Shown here in pieces: positions 1-4,845 of a stretch of 5,605 bases of DNA (within the stretch, counting starts at the first letter, position 1; every line of letters starts with the position of its first letter). The stretch lies in NCBI GenBank assembly GCA_024653865.1, contig JANLHD010000123.1, positions 1-5,605 of the forward strand, read 5' to 3'. This DNA comes from an archaeon. GTDB lineage: Archaea > Iainarchaeota > Iainarchaeia > Iainarchaeales > Iainarchaeaceae. The translations under genes and the position numbers were made by a program. Under the pieces are notes generated by a model. That model was not told the DNA's origin, searched no databases, and was given only the letters and a program-made list of their open reading frames with translations.

Positions 1-707
1 AAATCCTCAATGAGGACGGTTCGATGGCGCGCCTTGGGGAACTCAAGGAGTTTGCAAAGAGGCACAAGCTAAAAATTGTGAAAATTGAGGACCTTATAAG
101 GCACCGACTAAAGGGCGGGCTGCAGGTAAAGCGGGTTGCACAAACCGCCCTTCCCACGGAATTCGGCGAATTTAGGGCGCTTGGGTATTTGGACCTTGTC
201 GAGGGAAGGGAGTACATGGCGATTGTGAAGGGCAATGTGCAGGGAAAAAAAAATGTTCTTGTGAGGGTGCATAGTGCGTGCCTCACGGGCGATGTTTTCC
301 ACAGCCAAAGGTGCGATTGCAACGCCCAATTAGAAGCGGCTTTGGGCAAAATCGAAAAAGAGGGTTTGGGCGTGGTTCTCTACATTCCCCACCATGAGGG
401 CAGGGGAATTGGGCTTTTGAACAAATTGCGCGCCTACGAATTGCAGGATGCGGGCAAGGACACGGTTGAGGCGAATTTGGCACTTGGGCTTCCCATGGAC
501 AAGCGCGAGTACGGTGCGGGCGCACAGGTTTTGCGCGACCTCGGGCTGTCCACCATTAGAATTTTAACCAACAATCCGAAAAAAATGAGCGGGCTCTCGG
601 GATTTGGCCTCGAAATTGTTGAGCAGGTTGCGCTGCACACAAAGGCGTCGAAATACAACAAGGCTTATCTCGAAACCAAAAGGCTTAAGATGGGCCATTC
701 ACTTTGA
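1..707 (+). CDS. ribBA: Riboflavin biosynthesis protein RibBA (5' end outside window): end of DHBP synthase plus complete GTP cyclohydrolase II
   Basis: The reading frame is open from base 3 (Ile-Leu-Asn-Glu-Asp-Gly-Ser-Met-Ala-Arg). This matches the conserved C-terminal end of 3,4-dihydroxy-2-butanone-4-phosphate synthase (RibB), so the ATG at 24 is internal and most of RibB lies upstream. A complete GTP cyclohydrolase II (RibA) domain follows; this cytosolic enzyme opens GTP to start riboflavin synthesis. Counting from the Met at 24, the zinc cysteines are C86, C97 and C99 (CLTGD...RCDC), the GTP-binding loop is EGRGIGL at 125-131, and the catalytic Asp/Arg pair is D159/R161 in DKREYGAGAQ. 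LTNNPKK (181-187) and a C-terminal YLETKRLKMGH are also typical. One change is visible: the position before the HHEGR loop, usually Arg in YLRGHEGR, is Pro122. Most archaea use a different first enzyme (GTP cyclohydrolase III), so a bacterial-type fusion suggests transfer. The transporter gene starts 16 nt downstream. The family call is near certain. Confidence 0.95.
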   Translation, partial: ILNEDGSMARLGELKEFAKRHKLKIVKIEDLIRHRLKGGLQVKRVAQTALPTEFGEFRALGYLDLVEGREYMAIVKGNVQGKKNVLVRVHSACLTGDVFHSQRCDCNAQLEAALGKIEKEGLGVVLYIPHHEGRGIGLLNKLRAYELQDAGKDTVEANLALGLPMDKREYGAGAQVLRDLGLSTIRILTNNPKKMSGLSGFGLEIVEQVALHTKASKYNKAYLETKRLKMGHSL

Positions 708-710
708 TTT

Positions 711-718
711 AAGGTGAG
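711..718 (+). promoter_or_regulatory. Shine-Dalgarno site fixing the TTG start of the EamA transporter
   Basis: AAGGTGAG lies 5 nt before the TTG at 724, in the gap after ribBA. It matches the archaeal GGTGA-type consensus and supports TTG as the start. It also supports translation from a shared ribBA-transporter transcript, since no TATA box is seen in the 16-nt gap. Confidence 0.7.
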
Positions 719-723
719 TTTTT

Positions 724-1635
724 TTGGAGGGGGAACGCCTTGGCGTAATCGCGCTGTTCGCCGCCACAATTTTGTGGGCAATATCAAACCTCGCGTATGA
801 TTCTTTCATAAAGGCAGGGCACGCGGTAATTGTCATTCTCTGGGTAATTAGCATATTCCGGTTCTCGACGGTTTGGTTCATAACGGATTTCAAGAAAATC
901 CCGCACGAGTGGGCAAAGGATTCGAAGGAATTATTTTTTGCAATCCTAAACGGTTTTTTCAGCATCGGCACAATGTTTTTTGCCCTAAGCGCGCTTGAGC
1001 ACACAAATCTTGCCAACGTAATGTTTTTGGCCTACACCGCGCCCGCCTGGGTGCTAGTGGGTTCGGTGCTTTTCCTTGGTGAAAAGCCAAGCATAAAAAA
1101 AGGCATCGCCCTAATTGCCACAATTATGGGCGTAATGCTGATTTCAAACCCGCAGGACATTTTCTCCGTCAACCTTGGGGTTCTCTTTGCCCTCGCGGCG
1201 GGCATAACATATGCTGGGGACATAATCACCTCGCGCGAATTGAAGGATTATTCCTTCCACACGGTTTCCACCTACTCGAACGGCGTGCAGTTTGTGGTGT
1301 TTAGCATCGCGATTTTGTTTTTCGTGAATCCTCCGCTCGAAGTTTTTTTGGCGGCTCCGCTTTTGGTTTTTGCCGTGGTGGGCGTAATGAGGGGCACTGC
1401 GAGCGATTTGTATTATTATTCGCTCGAGCGCCTCGAGGCATCCACCGCCTCAGTGATTAGCCTATTCGAATTGATTCTCACCGTGCTTCTTGCAGCAATC
1501 GTGCTTGGCCAGTTCCCAAAAGAGCTCGAACTAATGGGCTATCTTCTAATCATTGGCTCAGCCGCAATCATTTTGCTCAGAAAATCGGACATAGAGAATT
1601 TCGAGCAGCTGATTTTTATGAGAAGGAAGCACTAA
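724..1635 (+). CDS. EamA/DMT-family 10-helix membrane transporter
   Basis: This is a 303-residue inner-membrane protein with the drug/metabolite transporter fold, two tandem EamA halves of five helices each. Hydrophobic segments lie at about 7-27, 34-54, 70-89, 97-118, 126-142, 151-169, 183-201, 208-225, 241-262 and 270-286. Both halves carry the family signature: ALEHTNLANVMFLAYTAPAW followed by FLGE (about 90-120), and SLERLEASTASVISLFELIL ending in LGQ (about 233-263). The length is normal for the family. The start is TTG with a strong SD site. The gap to ribBA is 16 nt, so the two are probably co-transcribed. Substrates of EamA proteins cannot be read from sequence. Because the riboflavin exporter/importer RibN also belongs to this superfamily, a flavin or flavin-precursor substrate is a reasonable inference from context, but amino-acid or metabolite export is equally compatible with the fold. 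Confidence 0.9.
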   Translation: MEGERLGVIALFAATILWAISNLAYDSFIKAGHAVIVILWVISIFRFSTVWFITDFKKIPHEWAKDSKELFFAILNGFFSIGTMFFALSALEHTNLANVMFLAYTAPAWVLVGSVLFLGEKPSIKKGIALIATIMGVMLISNPQDIFSVNLGVLFALAAGITYAGDIITSRELKDYSFHTVSTYSNGVQFVVFSIAILFFVNPPLEVFLAAPLLVFAVVGVMRGTASDLYYYSLERLEASTASVISLFELILTVLLAAIVLGQFPKELELMGYLLIIGSAAIILLRKSDIENFEQLIFMRRKH

Positions 1636-1636
1636 T

Positions 1637-1728
1637 GCAACCGTTGCGTCTGTTCGGTCCATCAATGGACTGAACCCTCTTGTGAGGGTTGGGTGCGCGA
1701 ACGTCCATCCTGTTTTGCTAAACAGGAT
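1637..1728 (+). ncRNA. Array of perfect hairpins: candidate structured RNA or 3' UTR of the ribBA-transporter operon
   Basis: The array begins 1 nt after the transporter stop. Four local hairpins follow one another. GCAA/TTGC (1637-1640/1644-1647) has a 3-nt loop. GGTCCA/TGGACT (1656-1661/1666-1671) has loop TCAA. AACCCTC/GAGGGTT (1673-1679/1684-1690) has loop TTGT. ATCCTGTTT/AAACAGGAT (1707-1715/1720-1728) has loop TGCT. GTTCG (1652-1656) can pair with CGAAC (1698-1702) to enclose hairpins two and three in a three-way junction; base 1656 can then pair only once. No protein-coding frame of useful length is present, and it is not a tRNA cloverleaf or a C/D or H/ACA guide RNA that I can recognise. 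It may be transcribed as the operon 3' end or from a weak TATA-like TTTTTATG inside the transporter gene (about 1613-1620). Structure is seen in the sequence; function is unknown. Confidence 0.45.
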
Positions 1729-1747
1729 ATAAATTCAAAAAGCCTTA

Positions 1748-1761
1748 TCTGGCTATCCAGA
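1748..1761. promoter_or_regulatory. Palindrome upstream of a TATA box, candidate operator
   Basis: TCTGG-CTAT-CCAGA is a perfect 5-bp inverted repeat. Its end lies 12 bp before the TATA box of the winged-helix/V4R operon. This position suits a regulator binding next to the TFB recognition zone, and self-regulation by the winged-helix protein encoded 46 bp downstream is the simplest inference. As RNA it could instead be a fifth hairpin of the upstream array. Confidence 0.35.
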
Positions 1762-1773
1762 GTCTAGGCAAAT

Positions 1774-1781
1774 TTTATATA
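1774..1781 (+). promoter_or_regulatory. TATA box of the winged-helix/V4R operon (leaderless)
   Basis: TTTATATA is a near-consensus archaeal TATA element. Its centre is about 30 bp before the ATG at 1808, so transcription should begin only a few bases before the start codon. No Shine-Dalgarno site precedes that ATG, as expected for a leaderless message. Confidence 0.7.
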
Positions 1782-1807
1782 GAAAAAAGCCCTTTATTTG
1801 GGTAATT

Positions 1808-2098
1808 ATGGCAAATAATTCTGGGAATGCAGATTTGGGGGAGAAGGAGCAGCTCGTGCTAGGGCTTGTGCGCGACCATTGGCCGATTAGCGCAATCGAG
1901 ATTGCGCAGCATTTGAAGGAGGATTTTTCCACTCCCGGGCACAAAAAGCGACACTCCACCAACTACACTTATTACCTAAAAAAGCTCGTGGAAAAGCGGC
2001 TCGTGCTCTCAAAGCGCGTGGGCAATGCGCTTGTGGTGTGGCCGCTCGAAGCCGAGGCTTACAGGGCGATTCACAAGATAGTTCGGGGCGATGTTTGA
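1808..2098 (+). CDS. Small winged-helix DNA-binding protein
   Basis: This 96-residue, probably cytosolic protein consists almost only of a winged helix-turn-helix. It has a first helix at about 11-23 (EKEQLVLGLVRDH), a second at about 28-37 (SAIEIAQHL) and a basic recognition helix at about 47-63 (KRHSTNYTYYLKKLVEK). A short wing follows at about 64-79 (RLVLSKRVGNALVVWP). The layout resembles archaeal ArsR/MarR-like regulators, but I cannot assign a named family. The ATG is placed by the TATA box alone (leaderless). The V4R gene begins 20 nt after the stop, so the two are probably one operon. This protein may supply the DNA-binding half of a sensor whose ligand-binding half is the V4R protein. 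A palindrome before the promoter may be its own operator. Confidence 0.8.
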   Translation: MANNSGNADLGEKEQLVLGLVRDHWPISAIEIAQHLKEDFSTPGHKKRHSTNYTYYLKKLVEKRLVLSKRVGNALVVWPLEAEAYRAIHKIVRGDV

Positions 2099-2118
2099 TG
2101 CCGGGCGGCGATGTGTAA

Positions 2119-2676
2119 ATGCTTAATTCCTTTTATGATAAATTCATTTTCACTAGCGGCCTTAAGTACCAGCACAACAATTTTTACCTTTTGAATTTGC
2201 CGTTTGTGATAATGCCCGTGCAGGCGCTTGCCGCGATTGCGGAGCAAAATGACGCAAAGCTGGGTAAGCAAATTTATTATGCGGTGAAGGATGCGGTGCG
2301 TGCGGGAATGAAAAAGGAGTTTTCGGTGGATTTTGGGGTGCAGGGGGACAAGGGCCTCGAGTTCATGGAGACTTTTTTTTCCGCCTCTGGTTGGGGGAAG
2401 GTGCAGCGCACCAACATGGATGTTTCGCAGACAAGGGCGCTTGTAACGGTCACGAATTCCCCAGTTGCAATGGAGGCAAAGAAGGCAAAAATGCCGGTTG
2501 ACACGTTCATCAGGGGTTTTCTTGCGGGGATTTTTTCTAATTATTTCAAAACCGATGTTGAGTGCGTCGAGGTAAAGTGCCTCGCGCTGGGCGAGAAGGA
2601 GTGTGATTTTGTTGTCAAGCCAGCAAAGGACTTTGATTTTTCGAAAAAGGCCGTGAAGGAGCAGCTTGATGTGTGA
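2119..2676 (+). CDS. V4R-domain protein (4-vinyl-reductase-like ligand-binding domain)
   Basis: This is a soluble 185-residue protein. Its C-terminal half carries the V4R signature VECVEVKCLALGEKECDFVV (147-166), with cysteines C154 and C162 spaced as in the family's C-L-A-x-G-x-x-x-C-x-F motif. A helical segment before it (about 127-144, VDTFIRGFLAGIFSNYF) and a mixed N-terminal part complete a fold related to the Bet3/TRAPP group. Known V4R domains sense or bind small, often hydrophobic ligands and frequently occur in regulators. This protein has no DNA-binding domain of its own but follows a winged-helix gene by 20 nt in a different frame, so fission of a fused regulator, or a two-protein version, is likely. 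An in-frame stop immediately before the ATG (2116-2118) fixes the earliest start. A weak GGCGAT about 6 nt upstream of the ATG may be the SD site. It converges with the MazF gene, leaving an 11-bp gap. Confidence 0.85.
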   Translation: MLNSFYDKFIFTSGLKYQHNNFYLLNLPFVIMPVQALAAIAEQNDAKLGKQIYYAVKDAVRAGMKKEFSVDFGVQGDKGLEFMETFFSASGWGKVQRTNMDVSQTRALVTVTNSPVAMEAKKAKMPVDTFIRGFLAGIFSNYFKTDVECVEVKCLALGEKECDFVVKPAKDFDFSKKAVKEQLDV

Positions 2677-2687
2677 GTTGAATGCGG

Positions 2688-3020
2688 TTACTTTATTAGT
2701 TTTTGAATTTCATCTGCAACTTCGGCGAATTTTTTTGCGTCAAGCCTTGCAAATGATTTAAGCGCGAGCCTTTTGCTTATTTGCATTATCTTGTCCGCCT
2801 TCACCCTGCTTGGGAGTGGAAGTGTTCCGGTTTCCATGCTCTTTTGGTTTAGAGCCACCGAATACTGGGCCGCCTTTTTGTTCGAAGTTATTGCACAAAC
2901 AACAATGTCTTCGCTTTTGGCGTTGTAATTGTCGTTCGACACGACAAGCGCCGGCCTGATTTTTCTTTCCGAAAAATCCGAGTAGGGAAACCCGACCCAG
3001 ATTAGTTCGCGTTGGTTCAT
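2688..3020 (-). CDS. MazF/PemK-family toxin (endoribonuclease)
   Basis: This 110-residue protein matches the MazF/PemK toxins, which cut single-stranded mRNA and stop growth when their antitoxin is lost. The N-terminal strand LIWVGFPYSD (6-15) is followed by IRPALVVSN (21-29) and VVCAITSN (40-47). R22 and T45 align with the catalytic Arg and Thr of characterised MazF enzymes, so it is predicted active. The segment SRVKADKIMQISKRLA (about 71-86) is also typical. The length is standard. The ATG overlaps the TGA stop of the upstream antitoxin by 4 bp (ATGA), which gives translational coupling and the usual antitoxin-first order. The cleavage sequence cannot be predicted. Confidence 0.92.
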   Translation of the reverse strand: MNQRELIWVGFPYSDFSERKIRPALVVSNDNYNAKSEDIVVCAITSNKKAAQYSVALNQKSMETGTLPLPSRVKADKIMQISKRLALKSFARLDAKKFAEVADEIQKLIK

Positions 3021-3307
3021 TTGAGGTCCTCTGATGCGATTTTATCCCAAACCTCATCTTCCTTGCCCCACGCGCCTTCGAGGGATTTTTCCGAAATCTT
3101 TTGCCAGAATCCGTCCTCGGATTCAATCTTGTTTGCAACCACAGATTCCTTTCGCAGGATTATTTCGCCGTCCTTCTCGATTAGTACAAGCGTGTCCTTT
3201 CCCTTAAGCCCGAGGCTGTTTCGGATTTCTTCGGGGATGACTATTTGGCCCCTATTATTCATCAAAACAGTTCTAATTCGAGTAGTCATACTAATCACAC
3301 TATTCAT
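3017..3307 (-). CDS. AbrB/MazE-family antitoxin
   Basis: The protein has 96 residues from the ATG at 3307. Residues about 15-53 form a SpoVT/AbrB swapped-hairpin DNA-binding domain (NNRGQIVIPEEIRNSLGLKG, then DTLVLIEKDGEIILRK). The tail, about 58-96, is rich in Glu/Asp and Trp, as expected for the flexible segment that blocks the MazF active site. It overlaps the toxin gene by 4 bp. The dimer normally binds and represses its own promoter. Two starts are possible. ATG 3307 has the better SD (GAGGCGAT, 3 nt gap) and fits a TATA box at 3348-3354. ATG 3289 has GTGAT upstream and fits the nearer TATA at 3327-3335. The second would give a 90-residue protein beginning just before the AbrB domain. 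Confidence 0.9.
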   Translation of the reverse strand: MNSVISMTTRIRTVLMNNRGQIVIPEEIRNSLGLKGKDTLVLIEKDGEIILRKESVVANKIESEDGFWQKISEKSLEGAWGKEDEVWDKIASEDLK

Positions 3308-3326
3308 ATTATCGCCTCTTTTGTTA

Positions 3327-3354
3327 TTTTAAATATTGCGATTTTGCTTTTAAA
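3327..3354 (-). promoter_or_regulatory. Two candidate TATA boxes for the antitoxin-toxin operon
   Basis: On the minus strand, TTTAAAA (3354-3348) would start transcription near 3325, leaving an 18-nt leader with the SD GAGGCGAT before ATG 3307. TATTTAAAA (3335-3327) would start near 3305, inside that ATG, and would then use ATG 3289. The sequence alone does not decide between them. Confidence 0.5.
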
Positions 3355-3376
3355 CCTCATTTGGCCACTTTGCCGG

Positions 3377-3402
3377 TGCCAAAAGTCCTTTTTTGCCAAA
3401 AG
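3377..3402. repeat. 9-bp direct repeat between divergent promoters
   Basis: TGCCAAAAG occurs at 3377-3385 and 3394-3402, 17 bp apart from start to start. TTTGGC at 3360-3365 and GCCAAA at 3378-3383 form an inverted repeat with the first copy. The site lies between the TATA boxes of the MazEF operon and the YbaK gene, so it could be an operator shared by both, though no binding protein is indicated. Confidence 0.35.
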
Positions 3403-3404
3403 CC

Positions 3405-3440
3405 ATATTAATGTAGAAGCCAGCATTTTAGTTTGAGGCG
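3405..3440 (+). promoter_or_regulatory. TATA-like box and SD site for the YbaK gene
   Basis: ATATTAAT (3405-3412) is a TATA-like element whose predicted start falls near 3434. GAGGCG (3435-3440) is a ribosome-binding site 2 nt before the TTG at 3443; the spacing is short but the core GAGG is 4 nt further away. Together they support a TTG start with a very short leader. Confidence 0.45.
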
Positions 3441-3442
3441 TT

Positions 3443-3901
3443 TTGACCGCGGTTAAAAAGTTCCTCGAGGGAAATGGCGTTGTTTTTCGTATCCTTGCCC
3501 ATGCACAGCCCGCCTATACCTGTGAGGATGCGGCTATTCTTCGCAATGTCCCGCTTTCGGAAATGCTCAAGGCAATTCTTCTTGTGGACAAATCTGGGAA
3601 TTATGTGCTCGCGTGCATTCCTGGGGACAAAAAGTTGGATGTTCAAAAGGTTAGGCGTGTGATTAATTTGAGGCGCCTAAGTTTTGCATCGGAGAACGAG
3701 GTCGTGGAAATCACGGGCTTTGAGGTTGGTTCGGTTCCGCCGGTTGCGCTTGCGCATAAAATCCCGATTTTGTTCGATTCATCTTTCAAGGATTTGGGGA
3801 AGGCGGACATTAGTTCGGGGATTCCCACGATGGGCTTTCAGGTCGGCATTAAGGAGCTTGTGGAACTCAGCGGCGCAAAGTTTTTTTCGATAACCAAATG
3901 A
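3443..3901 (+). CDS. YbaK/EbsC-family aminoacyl-tRNA deacylase
   Basis: This 152-residue cytosolic protein has the YbaK/ProX editing fold. The family hydrolyses mischarged tRNAs (for example Cys-tRNA-Pro) free of the synthetase. Visible marks are the N-terminal KKFLEGNGVVFRIL (5-18) followed by THE-like TCEDAA (26-31); LKAILLVD (42-49), whose K43 aligns with the family's key Lys; CIPGDKKLDVQKVRR (58-72); and the GSVPP loop (96-100), equivalent to the GGVSP/GSVPP substrate loop. A C-terminal DISSGIPTMGFQVGIKEL resembles the usual GxxxxxxxL...L segment. The length is normal. The start is TTG with an SD upstream; no ATG or GTG is better placed. Which tRNA it edits cannot be told. It converges with the minus-strand regulator, leaving 7 bp between the stop codons, and stands alone on its strand. 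Confidence 0.88.
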   Translation: MTAVKKFLEGNGVVFRILAHAQPAYTCEDAAILRNVPLSEMLKAILLVDKSGNYVLACIPGDKKLDVQKVRRVINLRRLSFASENEVVEITGFEVGSVPPVALAHKIPILFDSSFKDLGKADISSGIPTMGFQVGIKELVELSGAKFFSITK

Positions 3902-3908
3902 TTTGTTT

Positions 3909-4724
3909 TCATGCGCCAAATTCTTCCAAAACTTCGCTTCTTATTTGTTCGGCGAGTTCGGAGTTTTTGGTTATTATCGCCTTGTTCGTGAATGCGGTTC
4001 CAAGAATTGCCGTGAAGAGCTCTTTTAGGTTGAATGCCTTGAGCCCCGCCATTTTTGAGAGTTCGTCAAAGAGCTTCACGACTTTTGGGTCGAAGTTTAT
4101 GTATGCCACAAAGTCCCCGAACACTATAGTGTCCTTGAAGTAGGAGTACTTGGGCTTGAAAATCACTTTTCCGCCTTTTTTTTCGTACGCGGCGGCGTTG
4201 AGCTTGTGTATGGGGCCTTCGCTTTCGCACATTATGTACACACGGTGCTCTTTGAAGAGCCGCTCGAATCTTTTTGCAAGCTCGCCGGTCAGGGTCATGG
4301 TCGGCCATATGTGCCTTCCGAGGAGGATGAATGGCGTATTTTCTTCGTGCGGCAGCGATAGGATGTCGACCAGGGCAATTTTTCCCACGTCGATTAGTTT
4401 TTCGAATTCTATTGTGGTGGAGTTTTTTTCGAGGATTTTTTTTTGGTGCGGGGAATTTTCCCTTAGCCTAATTTCGAGTTTTTCGGTGGCTATTTTCCAC
4501 TTGCGCACCCACGCGTGGTTTATGAAGTATCCGCCGGCGTTTTCTATTACGCCCTGCTCTATGAGTTCTTTTAGCGCGCGGTGCACCGCCTGGTAGCTTG
4601 CCTTGTGGGAGTATTTTTTTTCGAGTTCCTTGTGGATTTGTGTTGTTGTGAGGGGGTATTTTTCGGAGAGCAAATCAAGGATTCTTGCCTTGGTTCCCTC
4701 TCCCGCGAAAAGCCCGAATGCCAT
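3909..4724 (-). CDS. Winged-helix regulator with unrecognised C-terminal domain
   Basis: The protein has 271 residues. The first 75 form a winged helix-turn-helix: GEGTKARILDLLSEK (8-22), TTTQIHKELEKKY (25-37), a recognition helix KASYQAVHRALKELIEQG (about 40-57) and a wing VIENAGGYFIN (58-68). A basic linker WVRKWKIATEKLEIRLREN follows. Residues about 95-271 are a mixed alpha/beta domain (ILLGRHIWPTMTLTGELAKR, RVYIMCESEGPIHKLNAAAY, DTIVFGDFVAYINFDPKVV, and a C-terminal SELAEQIRSEVLEEF helix). Its strand-helix pattern loosely recalls the phospholipase-D-like effector domains of TrmB regulators, but I see no HKD motif. The start is ATG 4724, because a TTG at 4745 lies at the edge of the TATA box and could not be transcribed. 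It is divergent from the DUF2683/RelE operon and may control it. Function and ligand are unknown. Confidence 0.78.
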   Translation of the reverse strand: MAFGLFAGEGTKARILDLLSEKYPLTTTQIHKELEKKYSHKASYQAVHRALKELIEQGVIENAGGYFINHAWVRKWKIATEKLEIRLRENSPHQKKILEKNSTTIEFEKLIDVGKIALVDILSLPHEENTPFILLGRHIWPTMTLTGELAKRFERLFKEHRVYIMCESEGPIHKLNAAAYEKKGGKVIFKPKYSYFKDTIVFGDFVAYINFDPKVVKLFDELSKMAGLKAFNLKELFTAILGTAFTNKAIITKNSELAEQIRSEVLEEFGA

Positions 4725-4746
4725 GACCAAATACAATGCAACCAAT

Positions 4747-4755
4747 TAATTTAAA
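4747..4755 (-). promoter_or_regulatory. TATA box of the minus-strand winged-helix regulator (leaderless)
   Basis: TTTAAATTA reads from 4755 to 4747 on the minus strand. Its centre is 27 bp before the ATG at 4724, so the transcript should start at or just before that codon. No SD site precedes it. This spacing is the reason for preferring ATG 4724 over the upstream TTG 4745. Confidence 0.6.
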
Positions 4756-4804
4756 CTTAACTTTTTTGTTGCAAATCGGTCTCGGGAACCTTGCATCGAA
4801 ACAC

Positions 4805-4812
4805 TTATAAAT
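4805..4812 (+). promoter_or_regulatory. TATA box of the DUF2683/RelE toxin-antitoxin operon
   Basis: TTATAAAT is centred about 26 bp before base 4835. A transcript from there would have an 11-nt leader that begins at or just inside the SD site AGGTGA (4834-4839), which lies 6 nt before the ATG at 4846. Confidence 0.65.
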
Positions 4813-4824
4813 TAGTTTAACTAA
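4812..4824. promoter_or_regulatory. Perfect 13-bp palindrome overlapping the TATA box, candidate operator
   Basis: TTAGTT-T-AACTAA is an exact inverted repeat lying directly between the TATA box and the predicted start. A protein bound here would block RNA polymerase. The likely ligand is the ribbon-helix-helix-like antitoxin encoded downstream, as self-repression is the rule for such operons. The divergent winged-helix regulator is the other candidate. Confidence 0.45.
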
Positions 4825-4845
4825 GTTTGTATTAGGTGAAGTTTT

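Noticed and set aside
245..253. Run of nine A residues in ribBA as a slippage site
   Set aside because: It encodes conserved-length sequence, the frame continues unbroken, and similar A/T runs (for example 2373-2380) occur across the window as ordinary codon use.
1635..1673. 12-codon frame MQPLRLFGPSMD starting in a TAATG overlap with the transporter stop
   Set aside because: It lies over the first two hairpins and has no SD beyond the coding end of the transporter. A leader peptide is possible but nothing besides the overlap supports it.
1637..1728. tRNA, C/D-box or integron attC site as explanation of the hairpins
   Set aside because: No T-loop GTTCRANYC in the right place, no paired C and D boxes (only a lone CTGA at 1670-1673), and no attC core sequences of the GTTRRRY type in the right orientation.
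2758..3138. 126-codon minus-strand frame rich in Arg, Lys and Gln
   Set aside because: It is another frame of the MazF and AbrB genes; composition is that of a shadow frame.
3012..3332. Ser/Phe-rich plus-strand frame of 106 codons
   Set aside because: It is antisense to the AbrB antitoxin and spans its promoter; the hydrophobic tail comes from AT-rich intergenic sequence.
4150..4596. 148-codon open frame on the plus strand
   Set aside because: It is antisense to the winged-helix regulator, has Ser/Phe-rich low-quality composition, and has no promoter or SD site; the minus-strand protein shows a clear domain.
4771..4794. Imperfect inverted repeat GCAA-GGT/ACC-TTGC in the divergent promoter region
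   Set aside because: Stem is interrupted by a 3-nt bulge and has only seven pairs; weaker than the neighbouring perfect palindrome.
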